Of a DNA stretch of 64,000 bases, positions 1 to 9,074 are shown piece after piece. The stretch covers positions 1 to 64,000 of the forward strand of contig NZ_JAPJBQ010000006.1 of assembly GCF_026421305.1 (NCBI RefSeq), in the 5' to 3' direction. The notes below the pieces were generated by a model. That model had not been told where the DNA came from. It saw only the letters and a program-made list of their open reading frames with translations, and made no database searches. The stretch is from Dyella silvae. Lineage in GTDB: Bacteria; Pseudomonadota; Gammaproteobacteria; Xanthomonadales; Rhodanobacteraceae. The stretch's first letter is position 1. Every line of letters starts with the position of its first letter. The position numbers were made by a program, and so were the translations under genes.

Positions 1-30
1 CACGTCGACTCCAATGCGCGTAAGCTTCAT
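1..30 (-). mobile_element. IS110-family transposase, N-terminal edge only
   Basis: Reading leftward off the window edge, an ATG at 30-28 opens a frame encoding MKLTRIGVDV, which is the characteristic start of IS110/IS1111-family (DEDD) transposases, where the Asp of 'GVD' is the first catalytic acid. Only ten codons are inside the window, so the family call rests on this short match and on the hairpin just upstream of it. The rest of the gene would lie to the left. Confidence 0.5.
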
Positions 31-33
31 GGG

Positions 34-109
34 TGGACTCCTCTTCGCCAGCGACTGGTTCTAATCGCTTCCAGTCTGGCACTTGATGCCGAAGACGGAG
101 AGGAGTCCA
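34..109. repeat. inverted repeat upstream of the transposase start
   Basis: TGGACTCCTCT at 34-44 is perfectly reverse-complemented at 99-109. An inner pair, GACTGG at 53-58 and CCAGTC at 71-76, lies between. Subterminal inverted repeats upstream of the transposase are typical of IS1111-group elements, so this is probably part of the IS end. The exact IS boundary cannot be fixed from one end. Confidence 0.5.
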
Positions 110-120
110 TCTCATTGCTT

Positions 121-140
121 CGGGTCGGAAGCGGACCTTA
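121..140. repeat. direct repeat, copy 1
   Basis: CGGGTCGGAAGCGGACCTTA here matches 494-513 (ending ACATTA) at 19 of 20 positions. The two copies flank the small membrane-protein gene at 138-440, and this copy overlaps its stop codon. Confidence 0.6.
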
Positions 141-440
141 TCGTGCCATCTGGTAGAGAAGGCTGCCTACAAAGCCAGCGGCCAGGCAAATGTTCACGAC
201 CACAACCACCCGAAGCGCCTTGACGCGCCCCATCACGGCGACCGGGGCATGGCTTCGAAACAACACCCACGAATTTACCGGCCCAAGGCGATAGAACACC
301 TGATCAAACGGTGGCGTATAGAGCTGGGCGGCATAGCTCGGGTCTGCCTCCACGATGGACTTCCAGAAAGCACCGGCCACAGACATCGTCACCACCCAAC
401 TGACGGCCCCCATAAGCCCAAGGATGATTGGAATAGGCAT
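138..440 (-). CDS. small two-helix membrane protein, function unknown
   Basis: A 100-residue protein with a hydrophobic segment at about residues 3-24 and another at about 76-95, separated by a polar loop with aromatic residues and 'FYRLGP'. This suggests two membrane helices with a loop between them. The start is supported by AGAGGTG a few bases upstream of the ATG at 440. Topology and length are a little like E. coli UspB, but I do not see enough identity to name it. It lies between two direct repeats and close to an IS end, so it may be accessory. The coding assignment is likely; the function is unknown. Confidence 0.6.
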   Translation of the reverse strand: MPIPIILGLMGAVSWVVTMSVAGAFWKSIVEADPSYAAQLYTPPFDQVFYRLGPVNSWVLFRSHAPVAVMGRVKALRVVVVVNICLAAGFVGSLLYQMAR

Positions 441-493
441 GTCGCACCTCTAGGCTCAATGGCAAGACGGAAAGCTCTTCGTAATGTCTGCTA

Positions 494-513
494 CGGGTCG
501 GAAGCGGACATTA
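494..513. repeat. direct repeat, copy 2
   Basis: CGGGTCGGAAGCGGACATTA matches 121-140 with one mismatch. Together the copies bracket the small membrane-protein gene. Confidence 0.6.
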
Positions 514-658
514 GAGCAGATGCTTTCAGCCCCCTCCCAACCGCGAACCGGGCTTCCGCCTCCTTCAGCCATAGCTGGCACGGGCTTTCGCCCCTGACCA
601 AGCCAGCACCCGCGCCAACCCTATTCTTCAGGCCATTCCGCCCATGGTGCGCCACCGC

Positions 659-674
659 TTGACACCGGTGTCAA
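659..674. promoter_or_regulatory. perfect palindrome, probable LacI-family operator over a -35 box
   Basis: TTGACACCGGTGTCAA is a perfect 16-bp palindrome centred on CG, the usual architecture of LacI/GalR operators. Its first six bases, TTGACA, are also an ideal -35 hexamer; a weak -10 (TACACG) follows at 681-686. It lies about 90 bp before the glucokinase start, and a LacI-family gene sits at 11803-12810, so repression of the locus by that regulator is the natural inference. Confidence 0.6.
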
Positions 675-764
675 TTGCGATACACGCTGATAAAAGGGCC
701 ATGGCGCGGGGGCGCACGGGTCCTGGCAATCGACTATTCGGATCGACTGGTGGGGAGACCAACG

Positions 765-1781
765 ATGCCGTTTCTGGCAGCCGATATTGGCGGTACGCAC
801 GCACGTGTGGCCCTTGTTCGCGCTTTGCGCGACGGCGGCAACGGCGTCGAGACGCTCGCCTATCGCAAGTTCGCCTGTGCGGACTTCCCAAGCCTGCCGG
901 AGCTGTTGCAAGCCTTTGTCGATGCCGCGGCGCAGGCTCCGGTGAAGCACTGTGTGCTCGCTTGCGCGGGCCAGATCATGGGCGACGAGGTGGTGAACGA
1001 TAACCTCGCCTGGCCCATCCACCTGACGCAGCTGCGTCACGCGCTGGCGCTGGATGAGGTTGCTGTACTCAACGATTTCGAAGCATTGGGCTACGCGCTT
1101 GATGGCCCCCTCGTTCATGGCGGTCATCACCTGTGCGGGCCAGCCACGCATGCTGCTGGCCCGACGCTGGTGGTCGGACCGGGTACGGGCCTTGGCGCGG
1201 CAGTGCACATTCCCGGCCCTGCCGGCGGCATCGTGCTGGCGACGGAAGCGGGTCAGATGGATTTCGCGCCGAACTCGGTTCGCGAGCGCGCGGTTCTTTC
1301 GCAGCTGGCGCCGAATGGCGGCTACGTCGCGTTTGAACACATCGTGTCGGGCCCCGGCCTGCTGACCTTGTACGCAACGCTGTGCGCGCTGGACGGAGCA
1401 ACGCCAAAGCTGGCGACACCCGAAGCCGTGACCTCGGCGGCCGTCGCGCGCAGCGATGCGCTCGCCGTGGAAGCCGTTGAAGTGTTCTGCGCCACGCTGG
1501 GGAGTTTTACCGGCAATCTCGCGATGGCGTTCATGGCGACAGGCGGCGTGTATCTGGCCGGCGGCTTTCTGTCTTCCATCTTCGAACTGCTCAAACACAG
1601 CGCTTTCGAAGAACGCTTCCTGCACGGCCGCAGCGCGCGGGCGCTGCTGTCGCAGGTGCCGGTGTGGGTGACGGAGCACGGGCGCCACGGCGTGTACGGT
1701 GCGGCCCAGTGGTACCTCAGGCACGGCATGTCCGGAGCAGCGGCGCCGCGTCCGGCCCTGGCCAACGGGTTGGGCACATGA
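765..1781 (+). CDS. glk: glucokinase (Glk family)
   Basis: ATP-dependent hexose kinase making glucose 6-phosphate in the cytoplasm. The 338-residue product starts MPFLAADIGGTHAR, which is the phosphate-binding motif of the bacterial Glk family (not ROK). The catalytic region is 'LNDFEALGYAL' (Asp104), followed by 'VGPGTGLGAA', 'EAGQMDFAPNS', 'VSGPGLLTLY' and 'GGVYLAGGF', in the order found in E. coli Glk. The start at 765 is preferred over the upstream in-frame ATG at 675 because it has GGGGAG just before it and begins at the conserved motif. The stop overlaps the next start (ATGA), implying translational coupling with the hexosaminidase. It probably feeds sugar released by this locus into glycolysis; use on glucosamine is possible but not shown. 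Confidence 0.9.
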   Translation: MPFLAADIGGTHARVALVRALRDGGNGVETLAYRKFACADFPSLPELLQAFVDAAAQAPVKHCVLACAGQIMGDEVVNDNLAWPIHLTQLRHALALDEVAVLNDFEALGYALDGPLVHGGHHLCGPATHAAGPTLVVGPGTGLGAAVHIPGPAGGIVLATEAGQMDFAPNSVRERAVLSQLAPNGGYVAFEHIVSGPGLLTLYATLCALDGATPKLATPEAVTSAAVARSDALAVEAVEVFCATLGSFTGNLAMAFMATGGVYLAGGFLSSIFELLKHSAFEERFLHGRSARALLSQVPVWVTEHGRHGVYGAAQWYLRHGMSGAAAPRPALANGLGT

Positions 1782-4114
1782 GCCGCAGGGGCGCATCGAC
1801 ATTCTTCCGTGGCCTGGCCATGACCTGGCTGGCGGCTACGAGTACCGCCGTTGCAGCGCCTGCCACCCCTGCATGGTCGTTGCTGCCGCAGCCGGTCAAA
1901 GTCAGCCCGGCTGGCACGGGCGCGGCGCACATCGCCGATGGCGCCGCCGTGGCAGTGCATGGTTCGGATAGCCAACACGTTCAGTCGATCGCAGCACAGT
2001 TCGTGCAACGTGTGACCGACACCAACGGCCTGCACCTGCACCTGGCCAACACGGACGATGCGCATCCCGCGATCACGTTCGACGTGGATCCCCACGCCGA
2101 CGTGGCTGGCGACGCTGGCTATCGCATCACGGTGGACGATCGCGGCATCGTGGTCACTGCACGCACGTCGCGCGGCGCGTTCTACGGCAGCGTCACCGTT
2201 TGGCAATTGCTGACACCACCGGGCTGGACTCGCGGCGCACCCGTCGAGGTTGCCTATGGCGTCATCGACGATCACCCGCGGTTCGCGTGGCGCGCGCTGC
2301 TGCTCGACTCGGGGCGCCATTTCCAGAGCGTGGCCGACATCAAGAAGATGATCGACTGGATGTCGCTGGAAAAGCTCAACGTGTTGCTCTGGCATGTCAC
2401 CGAAGACCAAGGCTGGCGGCTGGACATTCCCAAATACCCCGAGCTCACCAACATCGGCGCATGCCGCAAGGCCGTGGGGCTCGACAGCGAATTGAGCGGC
2501 TCTGCCGACCAGCCCTATTGCGGTTTCTATAACGAAGCCGATGTGCGCGACATCGTGCGTTATGCCGCCGAGCGCTATGTGGATGTGGTGCCGGAAATTG
2601 ATTTGCCCGGCCATTCGCAGGCCGCCGTCGCCGCGTATCCGTGGCTGGGCGTCACCGGCAAGCGTCCGGCTGTGTGGACCGACTGGGGCGTCAGCCCGTG
2701 GCTGCTGAAGCCCGACGAGAAAACCCTGGCATTCGTCGATGACGTGCTCGACGAGGTCATGCGGCTGTTTCCCTCGCGATACATCTCGATAGGCGGCGAC
2801 GAGGCCGACAAGCAACAGTGGAACGCATCGCCCGAGGTGCGTGCCCGCATGAAGCAGCTGGGCCTGGCGAACATGGATCAGCTGCAGGGCTGGTTCACCC
2901 AACAGGTGGCCGCGCATCTCATCAGGCACGGTCGCACGCCGGTGGGCTGGGATGATGAATTGGTTGCCGGCGCGACGCTTCCGACATCAGAGGTTGTGAT
3001 GTCGTGGCACGGCGACGACAACGAACGCGTGGCACTGACCGCGATCAGGCAAGGCCACAACGTGGTCATGACGCCGCAGGAATCGCTGTACTTCGACCAC
3101 TATCAGTCCGACCTGCCCGACGAATGGGCGGGCCCAGCGCCCGCAGCTACGTTGCGGCAGGCCTATGACACGATCGTTATTCCGAACGGTGCGAGCGCGG
3201 CCGAGGCTCAACGCATCATCGGCGTGCAGGCCGGTCTCTGGACCGAGCAGATGCTTACGTTTGCGCACGACCAGCACGCGGTGTATCCGCGTATCGCAGC
3301 GCTATCAGAACTTGGCTGGTCGCCTGCGAGCGCACACGACTGGAACGGATTCGTGCAACGCATGCCGGCAGAACTGGCGCGCTACCGCGCGCTCGGCATC
3401 GGGTATGCCGACAGTGCGTTCGCCCCGGTGTTTCATGTCTCGGCGGCGGCCAACGGCGCGTTCCGCGTCGAACTATCCAATCAGGCGGCTTTCGGAACCA
3501 TTCGATACACGACAGACGGTTCTAGCCCGACCCATCACTCAGCGCCCTATGCGCAGCCGCTGACACTTTCCGGCAAAGCAACGTTGCGAGCCGCCACCTT
3601 TGCGCCGGACGGGTCCGAACTCGCCGCGCCACGCACGCGGCTGCTGGACGAAACGACTTTACTTAGCCGCGATGCTAGTGCGCTTGCAACGTGTTCCAAG
3701 CAGCCCGCCTCGCGTCTGGATGGCAGCCTGCCAGCAAAGGGCTCGCGGCCGGTTTACTCAGTGGATATCGGTAACGCGTGCTGGCTGTGGCCGCAGGCAA
3801 CGCTGGATGGCGTCACGCATGTCGTACTGACGGTCGAACGCTTGCCCTGGCGCTTTGGCGACGAAGCCAGGGATGCCGTGGTGCGCCACACCGCCAACAC
3901 GGCAGGTGAGTTCGAAATTCATGCTGATGCCTGCACCGGTCCGCTGCTTGCCAGCGTGCCGCTGGGGAGCGTGGTGCAAGCAAAGGCACAGGTTCGTCTT
4001 GAAGCAAGGGTTGCCATGCCGGTGGGGGCCGGCGTTCGCGATCTGCGCGTCTTCGCTACCGGCGATCCGCGCGATGGCCAGTGGGCGTTGGCGCGGATGA
4101 CGTTTTTGAAATAA
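1778..4114 (+). CDS. secreted beta-N-acetylhexosaminidase (GH20)
   Basis: A 778-residue exported glycoside hydrolase that removes terminal GlcNAc/GalNAc from glycans. Residues 1-27 form a signal peptide ending AVAA. A GH20b-type alpha/beta domain (about 30-160) precedes the TIM-barrel catalytic domain (about 165-510). The family hallmark Asp-Glu pair is at 341-342 in 'SIGGDEADKQQW'; Asp assists the substrate N-acetyl group and Glu is the acid/base. A chitobiase-type C-terminal beta domain follows around residue 570 ('IRYTTDGSSPT'), then about 130 unassigned residues. The start overlaps the glk stop by four bases. Neighbours (TonB receptor, GH2 glucosaminidase) suggest chitin/chitosan fragments or amino-sugar glycans as substrate. 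Confidence 0.9.
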   Translation: MSRRGASTFFRGLAMTWLAATSTAVAAPATPAWSLLPQPVKVSPAGTGAAHIADGAAVAVHGSDSQHVQSIAAQFVQRVTDTNGLHLHLANTDDAHPAITFDVDPHADVAGDAGYRITVDDRGIVVTARTSRGAFYGSVTVWQLLTPPGWTRGAPVEVAYGVIDDHPRFAWRALLLDSGRHFQSVADIKKMIDWMSLEKLNVLLWHVTEDQGWRLDIPKYPELTNIGACRKAVGLDSELSGSADQPYCGFYNEADVRDIVRYAAERYVDVVPEIDLPGHSQAAVAAYPWLGVTGKRPAVWTDWGVSPWLLKPDEKTLAFVDDVLDEVMRLFPSRYISIGGDEADKQQWNASPEVRARMKQLGLANMDQLQGWFTQQVAAHLIRHGRTPVGWDDELVAGATLPTSEVVMSWHGDDNERVALTAIRQGHNVVMTPQESLYFDHYQSDLPDEWAGPAPAATLRQAYDTIVIPNGASAAEAQRIIGVQAGLWTEQMLTFAHDQHAVYPRIAALSELGWSPASAHDWNGFVQRMPAELARYRALGIGYADSAFAPVFHVSAAANGAFRVELSNQAAFGTIRYTTDGSSPTHHSAPYAQPLTLSGKATLRAATFAPDGSELAAPRTRLLDETTLLSRDASALATCSKQPASRLDGSLPAKGSRPVYSVDIGNACWLWPQATLDGVTHVVLTVERLPWRFGDEARDAVVRHTANTAGEFEIHADACTGPLLASVPLGSVVQAKAQVRLEARVAMPVGAGVRDLRVFATGDPRDGQWALARMTFLK

Positions 4115-4115
4115 G

Positions 4116-4143
4116 CGGCACGGGCGCTACGCGTCCCGTGCCG
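4116..4143. terminator. hairpin after the hexosaminidase gene
   Basis: CGGCACGGG at 4116-4124 pairs with CCCGTGCCG at 4135-4143 (9 bp, 10-base loop) directly after the stop. There is no following T run, so it may stabilise or attenuate the glk-GH20 transcript rather than fully terminate it. Confidence 0.45.
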
Positions 4144-4306
4144 TGGCATCGCATGAAAGTGCCGTGGCCCGCGAGGCCATGGTTGGGGAGTTCGAAGTTT
4201 GCATGACCACGGCGTGCGCCATTGAGGCACCGCCGGGCTGTACGTGTTTTTGGAGCACCACGGAGCACCTGACATTCGACAGGCAACACCAACGAGGTTT
4301 AAGCCC

Positions 4307-7300
4307 ATGTCCACCGTACATCGCAAGCATCCTTTGTCATTTGCCATCACCGTGTCGCTGCTTGCCGTCGTGTCGACGCCGGTAGCAGCGTCGCCGTTTT
4401 TCGATGCCCAGCCGGACGGCCCGGCACCGCAGTCCACCACGGCGCAAACGGCACCTTCGCCCGCGCCTGCGCCTGCGGCACCGTCGTCAGAGGCCAAGCC
4501 ATCCGGCCCACAGGTCGCCGGCGACGACGCGGAGAAGAATGCGGCTACGTTGTCGGCGGTGAATGTTTCCGGCGTACGTGCGTCGCAGATGCGCGCCATC
4601 GACCTGAAGCGCGATGCCGCCAACATCCAGGACAGCATTACGGCGGAGAACATTGGCGCACTGCCTGACACCACCATCACCGACTCGTTGCAGCGCGTCA
4701 CGGGCGTGCAGATCAACCGCGACGCTGGCGTAGGTACCTCGGTGGACGTGCGCGGCCTGCCCCAGGTCGGCACCATGTTGAATGGCGAAGTGTTTATCAC
4801 GGCGGACCAGATCGACTCGCAACAGCCTGACTTCACCATGTTGCCGTCCACGCTGTTCCACGGCGTGGACGTGGTCAAATCGTCCACCGCCAACGAGACC
4901 GATGGCGGCATCAGCGGCGCCATCAATCTCCATACCTACCGTCCCTGGGATCTCCCGAGCGGATTCACTTACAGCTATTCGGCCAATGGTGAGCGTGGCA
5001 CCACCACCAACCATTGGGGGCCCGAGGCCAACGGCCTCATCTCGTATAACGACCACGGCCGTTGGGGCTTCCTGGTCTCTGCGGATTACTCCGACACGCG
5101 GCGCACGAATGCCAGCGAGGGTCTGGATCAGTACGGCGTTGTGCTGAATGGCGAGAACGCCACCAGCGCGGCCAGCTACAACGGCTTCCTGAGCGCGTGG
5201 AACGGCGCGCCCATCCCCTCGCAGATCGTGCAGAACGCCGACGGCAGCGTCGACGTCAACGGCGATGGCAAGTCGAACGGCGTGTTCATGGGCAGCCAGA
5301 ACATATTCCTCAACGACATCATCACCCAGCGCAAGCGCAAGTCGGGCAATGCCTCGTTCCAGATGGATCTCGGCAACGGCTTCAGTGTGACCAGCGATTA
5401 TTTTTATTCGCAGCAGCACCAGTACGATCGCAACGTCGGCATCCAGTTCAACTCCACCAACTGGCAGGGCGCCACCTACGTGCCCCTGCAATCGCGCAAT
5501 ACCGGCAGCCCTGCCCTCGGCGCGTACGGCACGCCACAGCCGGGCTGGGAGGGTTCACAGCTTTACACCACGCAGGTGTACGAGAAGTGGCCAGGCGACG
5601 TGGAGTCGTACTCGCAGATCATCCAGAAGAGCTCCGTCGCGAAGAACTTCAATCTTCAGCTGGATTACGACAACGGCGGCAATTTCACGGCAAGCCTGCG
5701 TGGCATCCATGACACGGCCACCCAATCGAACCAGGAAACCGACGTCAACATTTCCGATTCCGACGGCGCACTGTGGCCCAACGTGCTCAATGACGGCGTC
5801 AACGTGCCACCCGGCACGATGGTCTACCCGGCGCAGTTGGGCGGTAATCGCGTGTTCAATGCCAACGGTATTCCGCAGAACACGGTGCCGATCGTTGCCA
5901 ACTTTGGTGGTCGTTACCTTCAGGTCAGCATGCCTTCGTCGCTGGCGTCCAATTTTTCCAATCCCTACGACTGGACGATGAAAACGCTGGAATCGTCCGG
6001 CGACTACGACCGCAAGGTGGCGTTGAACGCGCTGCGTTTTGACGGTCAATACGATTTCCAGGACGGCTTCAAGCTCGAGTTCGGCGTGCGCAACAGCATC
6101 CGCGATGCGGACAACAACGGCTGGACGTTGGAAACACCGGTTTATGCGGGCATAGGCGCCAGCGACCCGAACGGATGCCTGGTGCGCTATGTCGGTGCCG
6201 ACGTGGTGCTGAACAGCGGCGCCTGCACGGCGGGTAACGATCAGGGCTACTTCCGCGCAGGTCCGTTGTCCGCGCTGGCCATGCCCAATACCGCAGGGCC
6301 GCTGGCGAACAACTTCAAGCCGTACAGCAATCTGCTTGGCTCGGGCATCAACTTCTGGGCGATTGATCCCAATGCCATGGTCAATCCCGTGTCGTACTGG
6401 AAGTCGCTCTACCCCAATACCGTTGAGGTGGGCGAACCGGGTACGACCTGGGCCGTGAAGCTGAAAGAGTTGTCCGGCTATCTGCAAGGCGATTTCAACG
6501 GCACGCTCTGGGACATGACGTATAGCGGCAATATTGGCGTACGCCTGATCCACACCAATCTCAGCGTTACCCAGCACCTGACCGGTGCTCCGGGTTCGTA
6601 TGGCGACGAGCCCGCCGACCTGGGCACCTCTTTGACGAAGCGCAGCTATCAGGACGCGCTGCCGTCAGCCAATTTCTCGCTGAATATCACCGACAGCCTG
6701 AAATTCCGCCTGGCCTATTCCAAGAACATGATGCCGCTCGACCTCAGTACCTGGGCGGGTGGCCTGCAGCTGAACTACTCGCTGATGGAAACGCCGCAGG
6801 GGCCGATCTTCCGCGTCTCCAATGGCACCTCGACCGGTAACCCTAACCTCAACCCGTGGCGTTCCACCAACTACGGTGCGTCGCTGGAGTACTACATCAA
6901 CCCCACCAGCATGCTCAGCCTCGCGCTGTTTCGCATCAACGTGGATAGCTTCATCAAGAACGGCAGCGTGACCAACTGCACCCTGCCTGACGAAGACGGC
7001 GTGGTTCGCAATCACTGCATCGTGATCACCCAGCCCGTGCAAGGCACTGGCAACAGCATCCATGGTGCGGAGTTCGATTACCGCCAGGGCTTCACTTTCC
7101 TGCCGGGCATTCTGTCCAAGACGGGTATCGAGTTGAACGGCACGTACGCGCCCAGCAACTCGGGCGAGACGGATTTGTCCGGCAGCAAGATCCCCTTCCA
7201 GGACAACTCCACCAAGTCCGGCAACCTGATCCTTTGGTATCAGGATGACCACTTCCAGGCGCGCGTCGCCTACAACTACCGCTCGCGGCGAGCCGTGATG

Positions 7301-7522
7301 GACAGCGTGGGCGGCATCACGGGCATGGAGATGTACGAAGCGCCGCAGAAGTACCTCGATGCGTCGATCTCGTACAAGTTCAACAAGTACGCCGAAGTGT
7401 TCCTCGACGGCACCAACCTCACCAACGAGTACCAGAAGTACTACCTGGTGTGGCCCGACCAGCCTGCGCACTCGACGTTTTCCGAGCGCATGTTCATGCT
7501 CGGCGTACGCGGCCAGTGGTAA
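4307..7522 (+). CDS. TonB-dependent outer-membrane receptor (Xanthomonas/Caulobacter oligosaccharide type)
   Basis: A 1071-residue outer-membrane transporter that imports a ligand with energy from TonB. It has a signal peptide at about 1-28, a Pro/Ala-rich spacer (about 35-70), a TonB-box-like 'SAVNVSG' near residue 83, and a plug domain (about 95-215) with 'ITDSLQRVTGVQINRD' and 'VDVRGL'. A long 22-strand barrel follows and ends in an aromatic residue (GVRGQW). The plug motif is that of the TonB-Xanth-Caul subfamily, which commonly serves carbohydrate oligomers. The start at 4307 is chosen because it begins the signal peptide. It lies between the two secreted glycosidases, so oligosaccharides containing GlcNAc or GlcN are the likely cargo (inference). 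Confidence 0.9.
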   Translation: MSTVHRKHPLSFAITVSLLAVVSTPVAASPFFDAQPDGPAPQSTTAQTAPSPAPAPAAPSSEAKPSGPQVAGDDAEKNAATLSAVNVSGVRASQMRAIDLKRDAANIQDSITAENIGALPDTTITDSLQRVTGVQINRDAGVGTSVDVRGLPQVGTMLNGEVFITADQIDSQQPDFTMLPSTLFHGVDVVKSSTANETDGGISGAINLHTYRPWDLPSGFTYSYSANGERGTTTNHWGPEANGLISYNDHGRWGFLVSADYSDTRRTNASEGLDQYGVVLNGENATSAASYNGFLSAWNGAPIPSQIVQNADGSVDVNGDGKSNGVFMGSQNIFLNDIITQRKRKSGNASFQMDLGNGFSVTSDYFYSQQHQYDRNVGIQFNSTNWQGATYVPLQSRNTGSPALGAYGTPQPGWEGSQLYTTQVYEKWPGDVESYSQIIQKSSVAKNFNLQLDYDNGGNFTASLRGIHDTATQSNQETDVNISDSDGALWPNVLNDGVNVPPGTMVYPAQLGGNRVFNANGIPQNTVPIVANFGGRYLQVSMPSSLASNFSNPYDWTMKTLESSGDYDRKVALNALRFDGQYDFQDGFKLEFGVRNSIRDADNNGWTLETPVYAGIGASDPNGCLVRYVGADVVLNSGACTAGNDQGYFRAGPLSALAMPNTAGPLANNFKPYSNLLGSGINFWAIDPNAMVNPVSYWKSLYPNTVEVGEPGTTWAVKLKELSGYLQGDFNGTLWDMTYSGNIGVRLIHTNLSVTQHLTGAPGSYGDEPADLGTSLTKRSYQDALPSANFSLNITDSLKFRLAYSKNMMPLDLSTWAGGLQLNYSLMETPQGPIFRVSNGTSTGNPNLNPWRSTNYGASLEYYINPTSMLSLALFRINVDSFIKNGSVTNCTLPDEDGVVRNHCIVITQPVQGTGNSIHGAEFDYRQGFTFLPGILSKTGIELNGTYAPSNSGETDLSGSKIPFQDNSTKSGNLILWYQDDHFQARVAYNYRSRRAVMDSVGGITGMEMYEAPQKYLDASISYKFNKYAEVFLDGTNLTNEYQKYYLVWPDQPAHSTFSERMFMLGVRGQW

Positions 7523-7681
7523 CCGGAGCGGCTCCCTCACTGCCCCGGGCCTGACGGTAGCTCCATGCTCGCTTTTCGCGGGCATGGGGCCGCCACCAGG
7601 CGAGCCGAGTCGAAAGTCATAGCATCGTCCTTCGGGGCAGCGTCATCGCCCTCGTTCGCCACTCATCACGACAAGGCAAGC

Positions 7682-9070
7682 ATGCAGGATTCCACCGCGC
7701 ACTCGTCCGTTCGCGACAACGCCTTCCACCGTTCCATTGGCCTGTTCTCGGGAACCGCGATCAACATGACGCAGATGTGCGGCATCGGGCCGTTCATCAC
7801 TATTCCCATCATGGTCGCTGCCATGGGCGGACCGCAGGCGGTCATTGGCTGGATCGCCGGCGCCATCCTGGCCATGGCCGACGGCCTGGTCTGGGCTGAA
7901 CTCGGCGCGGCCATGCCGGGTTCCGGCGGAACCTATGTGTACCTGCGCGAGGCGTTTCAGTACCGCACCGGCAAGCTGATGCCGTTCCTGTTTATCTGGA
8001 CGATGCTGCTGGCGATTCCCTTGCTGATGTCCACCGGCATCATCGGCATGGTGGAATATCTGGAGTTTTTCTTTCCCAACCTGGGCTGGTGGCCGGTGCA
8101 TATCATCGGCCTGGCAGCGACCGCGCTTGTCACGTGGATGCTGTACCGGCGCATTGAATCGGTTCGCGCCATCACCATCGCGCTGTGGGTGATCATGCTG
8201 GTATCCGTCATTGGCGTGGCGGCGGCGGGCTTCACACACTTCCATGCGGAGTTCGCCTTTACCTACCCTGCCGGCGCATTCGGCAGCAAGTTTTTCATGG
8301 GGCTGGGCGCCGGGCTGATCATCGGCATTTACGATTATCTCGGCTACAACACCACCGCCTATATCGGCGACGAGTTGCGCGACCCGGGCCGAACCATGCC
8401 CGGCTCCATCATCGTGTCGGTGATCGCGATGATGTTTGTCTACCTTCTGCTCAACATCAGCGTGCTTGGCGTGGCGCCGTGGCAGGAGATCGCGCAGTCA
8501 AAATCGGTGGCGTCGCTGGTGGTGGAAAGAAGCTGGGGGCATATGGCCGCGGCCATCATGACCCTGCTCATCATCGTGACCGCGTTCGCCTCGGTGTTCA
8601 CCGGCCTGCTGGGTGGTTCGCGCGTGCCCTTTCAGGCAGCGCAGGAGAAAGTGTTTCTCTCCGTGTTCGGACGCCTGCACGCCAGGCACGGCTTCCCGCA
8701 TGTGGCGCTGCTGACGATGGGCGTGGTCACTGGCATCGGCACGTTCTTTGATCTCACCGACGTCATCAACATGCTGCTGGCCGCGACCATCATTGTGCAG
8801 TCCATCGCGCAGATTGCCGCGCTGGTGGTGCTGCGCAAACGCCAGCCGGATCTCGAGCGGCCGTACAAGCAATGGCTCTACCCGGTGCCCTGCGTGATTG
8901 CGCTGGTGGGGTGGATCTATGTGTATGTGTCGGCCTCCACGTTGTCGTTGATTTTGTCCGGCATCTGGATTGCCGCTGGCCTCATCGTGTTTGCGATCTG
9001 GGCGAGACTCAACCAGTCCTGGCCGTTTGCACCCGTTGAAATACGCGAAACCTATCTTGGGAAGCACTGA
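7682..9070 (+). CDS. APC-superfamily permease
   Basis: A 462-residue inner-membrane transporter with about 12 hydrophobic helices. The N-terminal 'GTAINMTQMCGIGPF' and 'AELGAAMPGSGGTYVYL' are classic for the amino acid-polyamine-organocation superfamily; the Gly-rich unwound first helix binds substrate. The start at 7682 is used because the upstream in-frame ATG (7565) adds a low-complexity extension. APC members usually carry amino acids, yet this one sits inside a glycan locus between a TonB receptor and a GH2 enzyme, where a sugar permease would be expected. Transport of an amino sugar such as glucosamine is a reasonable but unproved reading. Confidence 0.85.
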   Translation: MQDSTAHSSVRDNAFHRSIGLFSGTAINMTQMCGIGPFITIPIMVAAMGGPQAVIGWIAGAILAMADGLVWAELGAAMPGSGGTYVYLREAFQYRTGKLMPFLFIWTMLLAIPLLMSTGIIGMVEYLEFFFPNLGWWPVHIIGLAATALVTWMLYRRIESVRAITIALWVIMLVSVIGVAAAGFTHFHAEFAFTYPAGAFGSKFFMGLGAGLIIGIYDYLGYNTTAYIGDELRDPGRTMPGSIIVSVIAMMFVYLLLNISVLGVAPWQEIAQSKSVASLVVERSWGHMAAAIMTLLIIVTAFASVFTGLLGGSRVPFQAAQEKVFLSVFGRLHARHGFPHVALLTMGVVTGIGTFFDLTDVINMLLAATIIVQSIAQIAALVVLRKRQPDLERPYKQWLYPVPCVIALVGWIYVYVSASTLSLILSGIWIAAGLIVFAIWARLNQSWPFAPVEIRETYLGKH

Positions 9071-9074
9071 CGCC

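Larger units (their letters stand above)
441..764. other. intergenic region upstream of glucokinase
   Basis: This 324-bp stretch holds the second direct-repeat copy (494-513) and, at its right end, the palindromic operator and probable promoter of the sugar locus. ORFs that cross it are in shadow frames. Nothing else is recognised. Confidence 0.6.

Noticed and set aside
249-662. Plus-strand ORF of 137 codons near the left end
   Set aside because: Overlaps the small membrane-protein gene in antisense and spans the direct repeat; no conserved features.
1322-2929. Minus-strand ORF of 535 codons over glk and the GH20 gene
   Set aside because: Crosses two well-supported genes with catalytic motifs on the other strand, and has no motif of its own.
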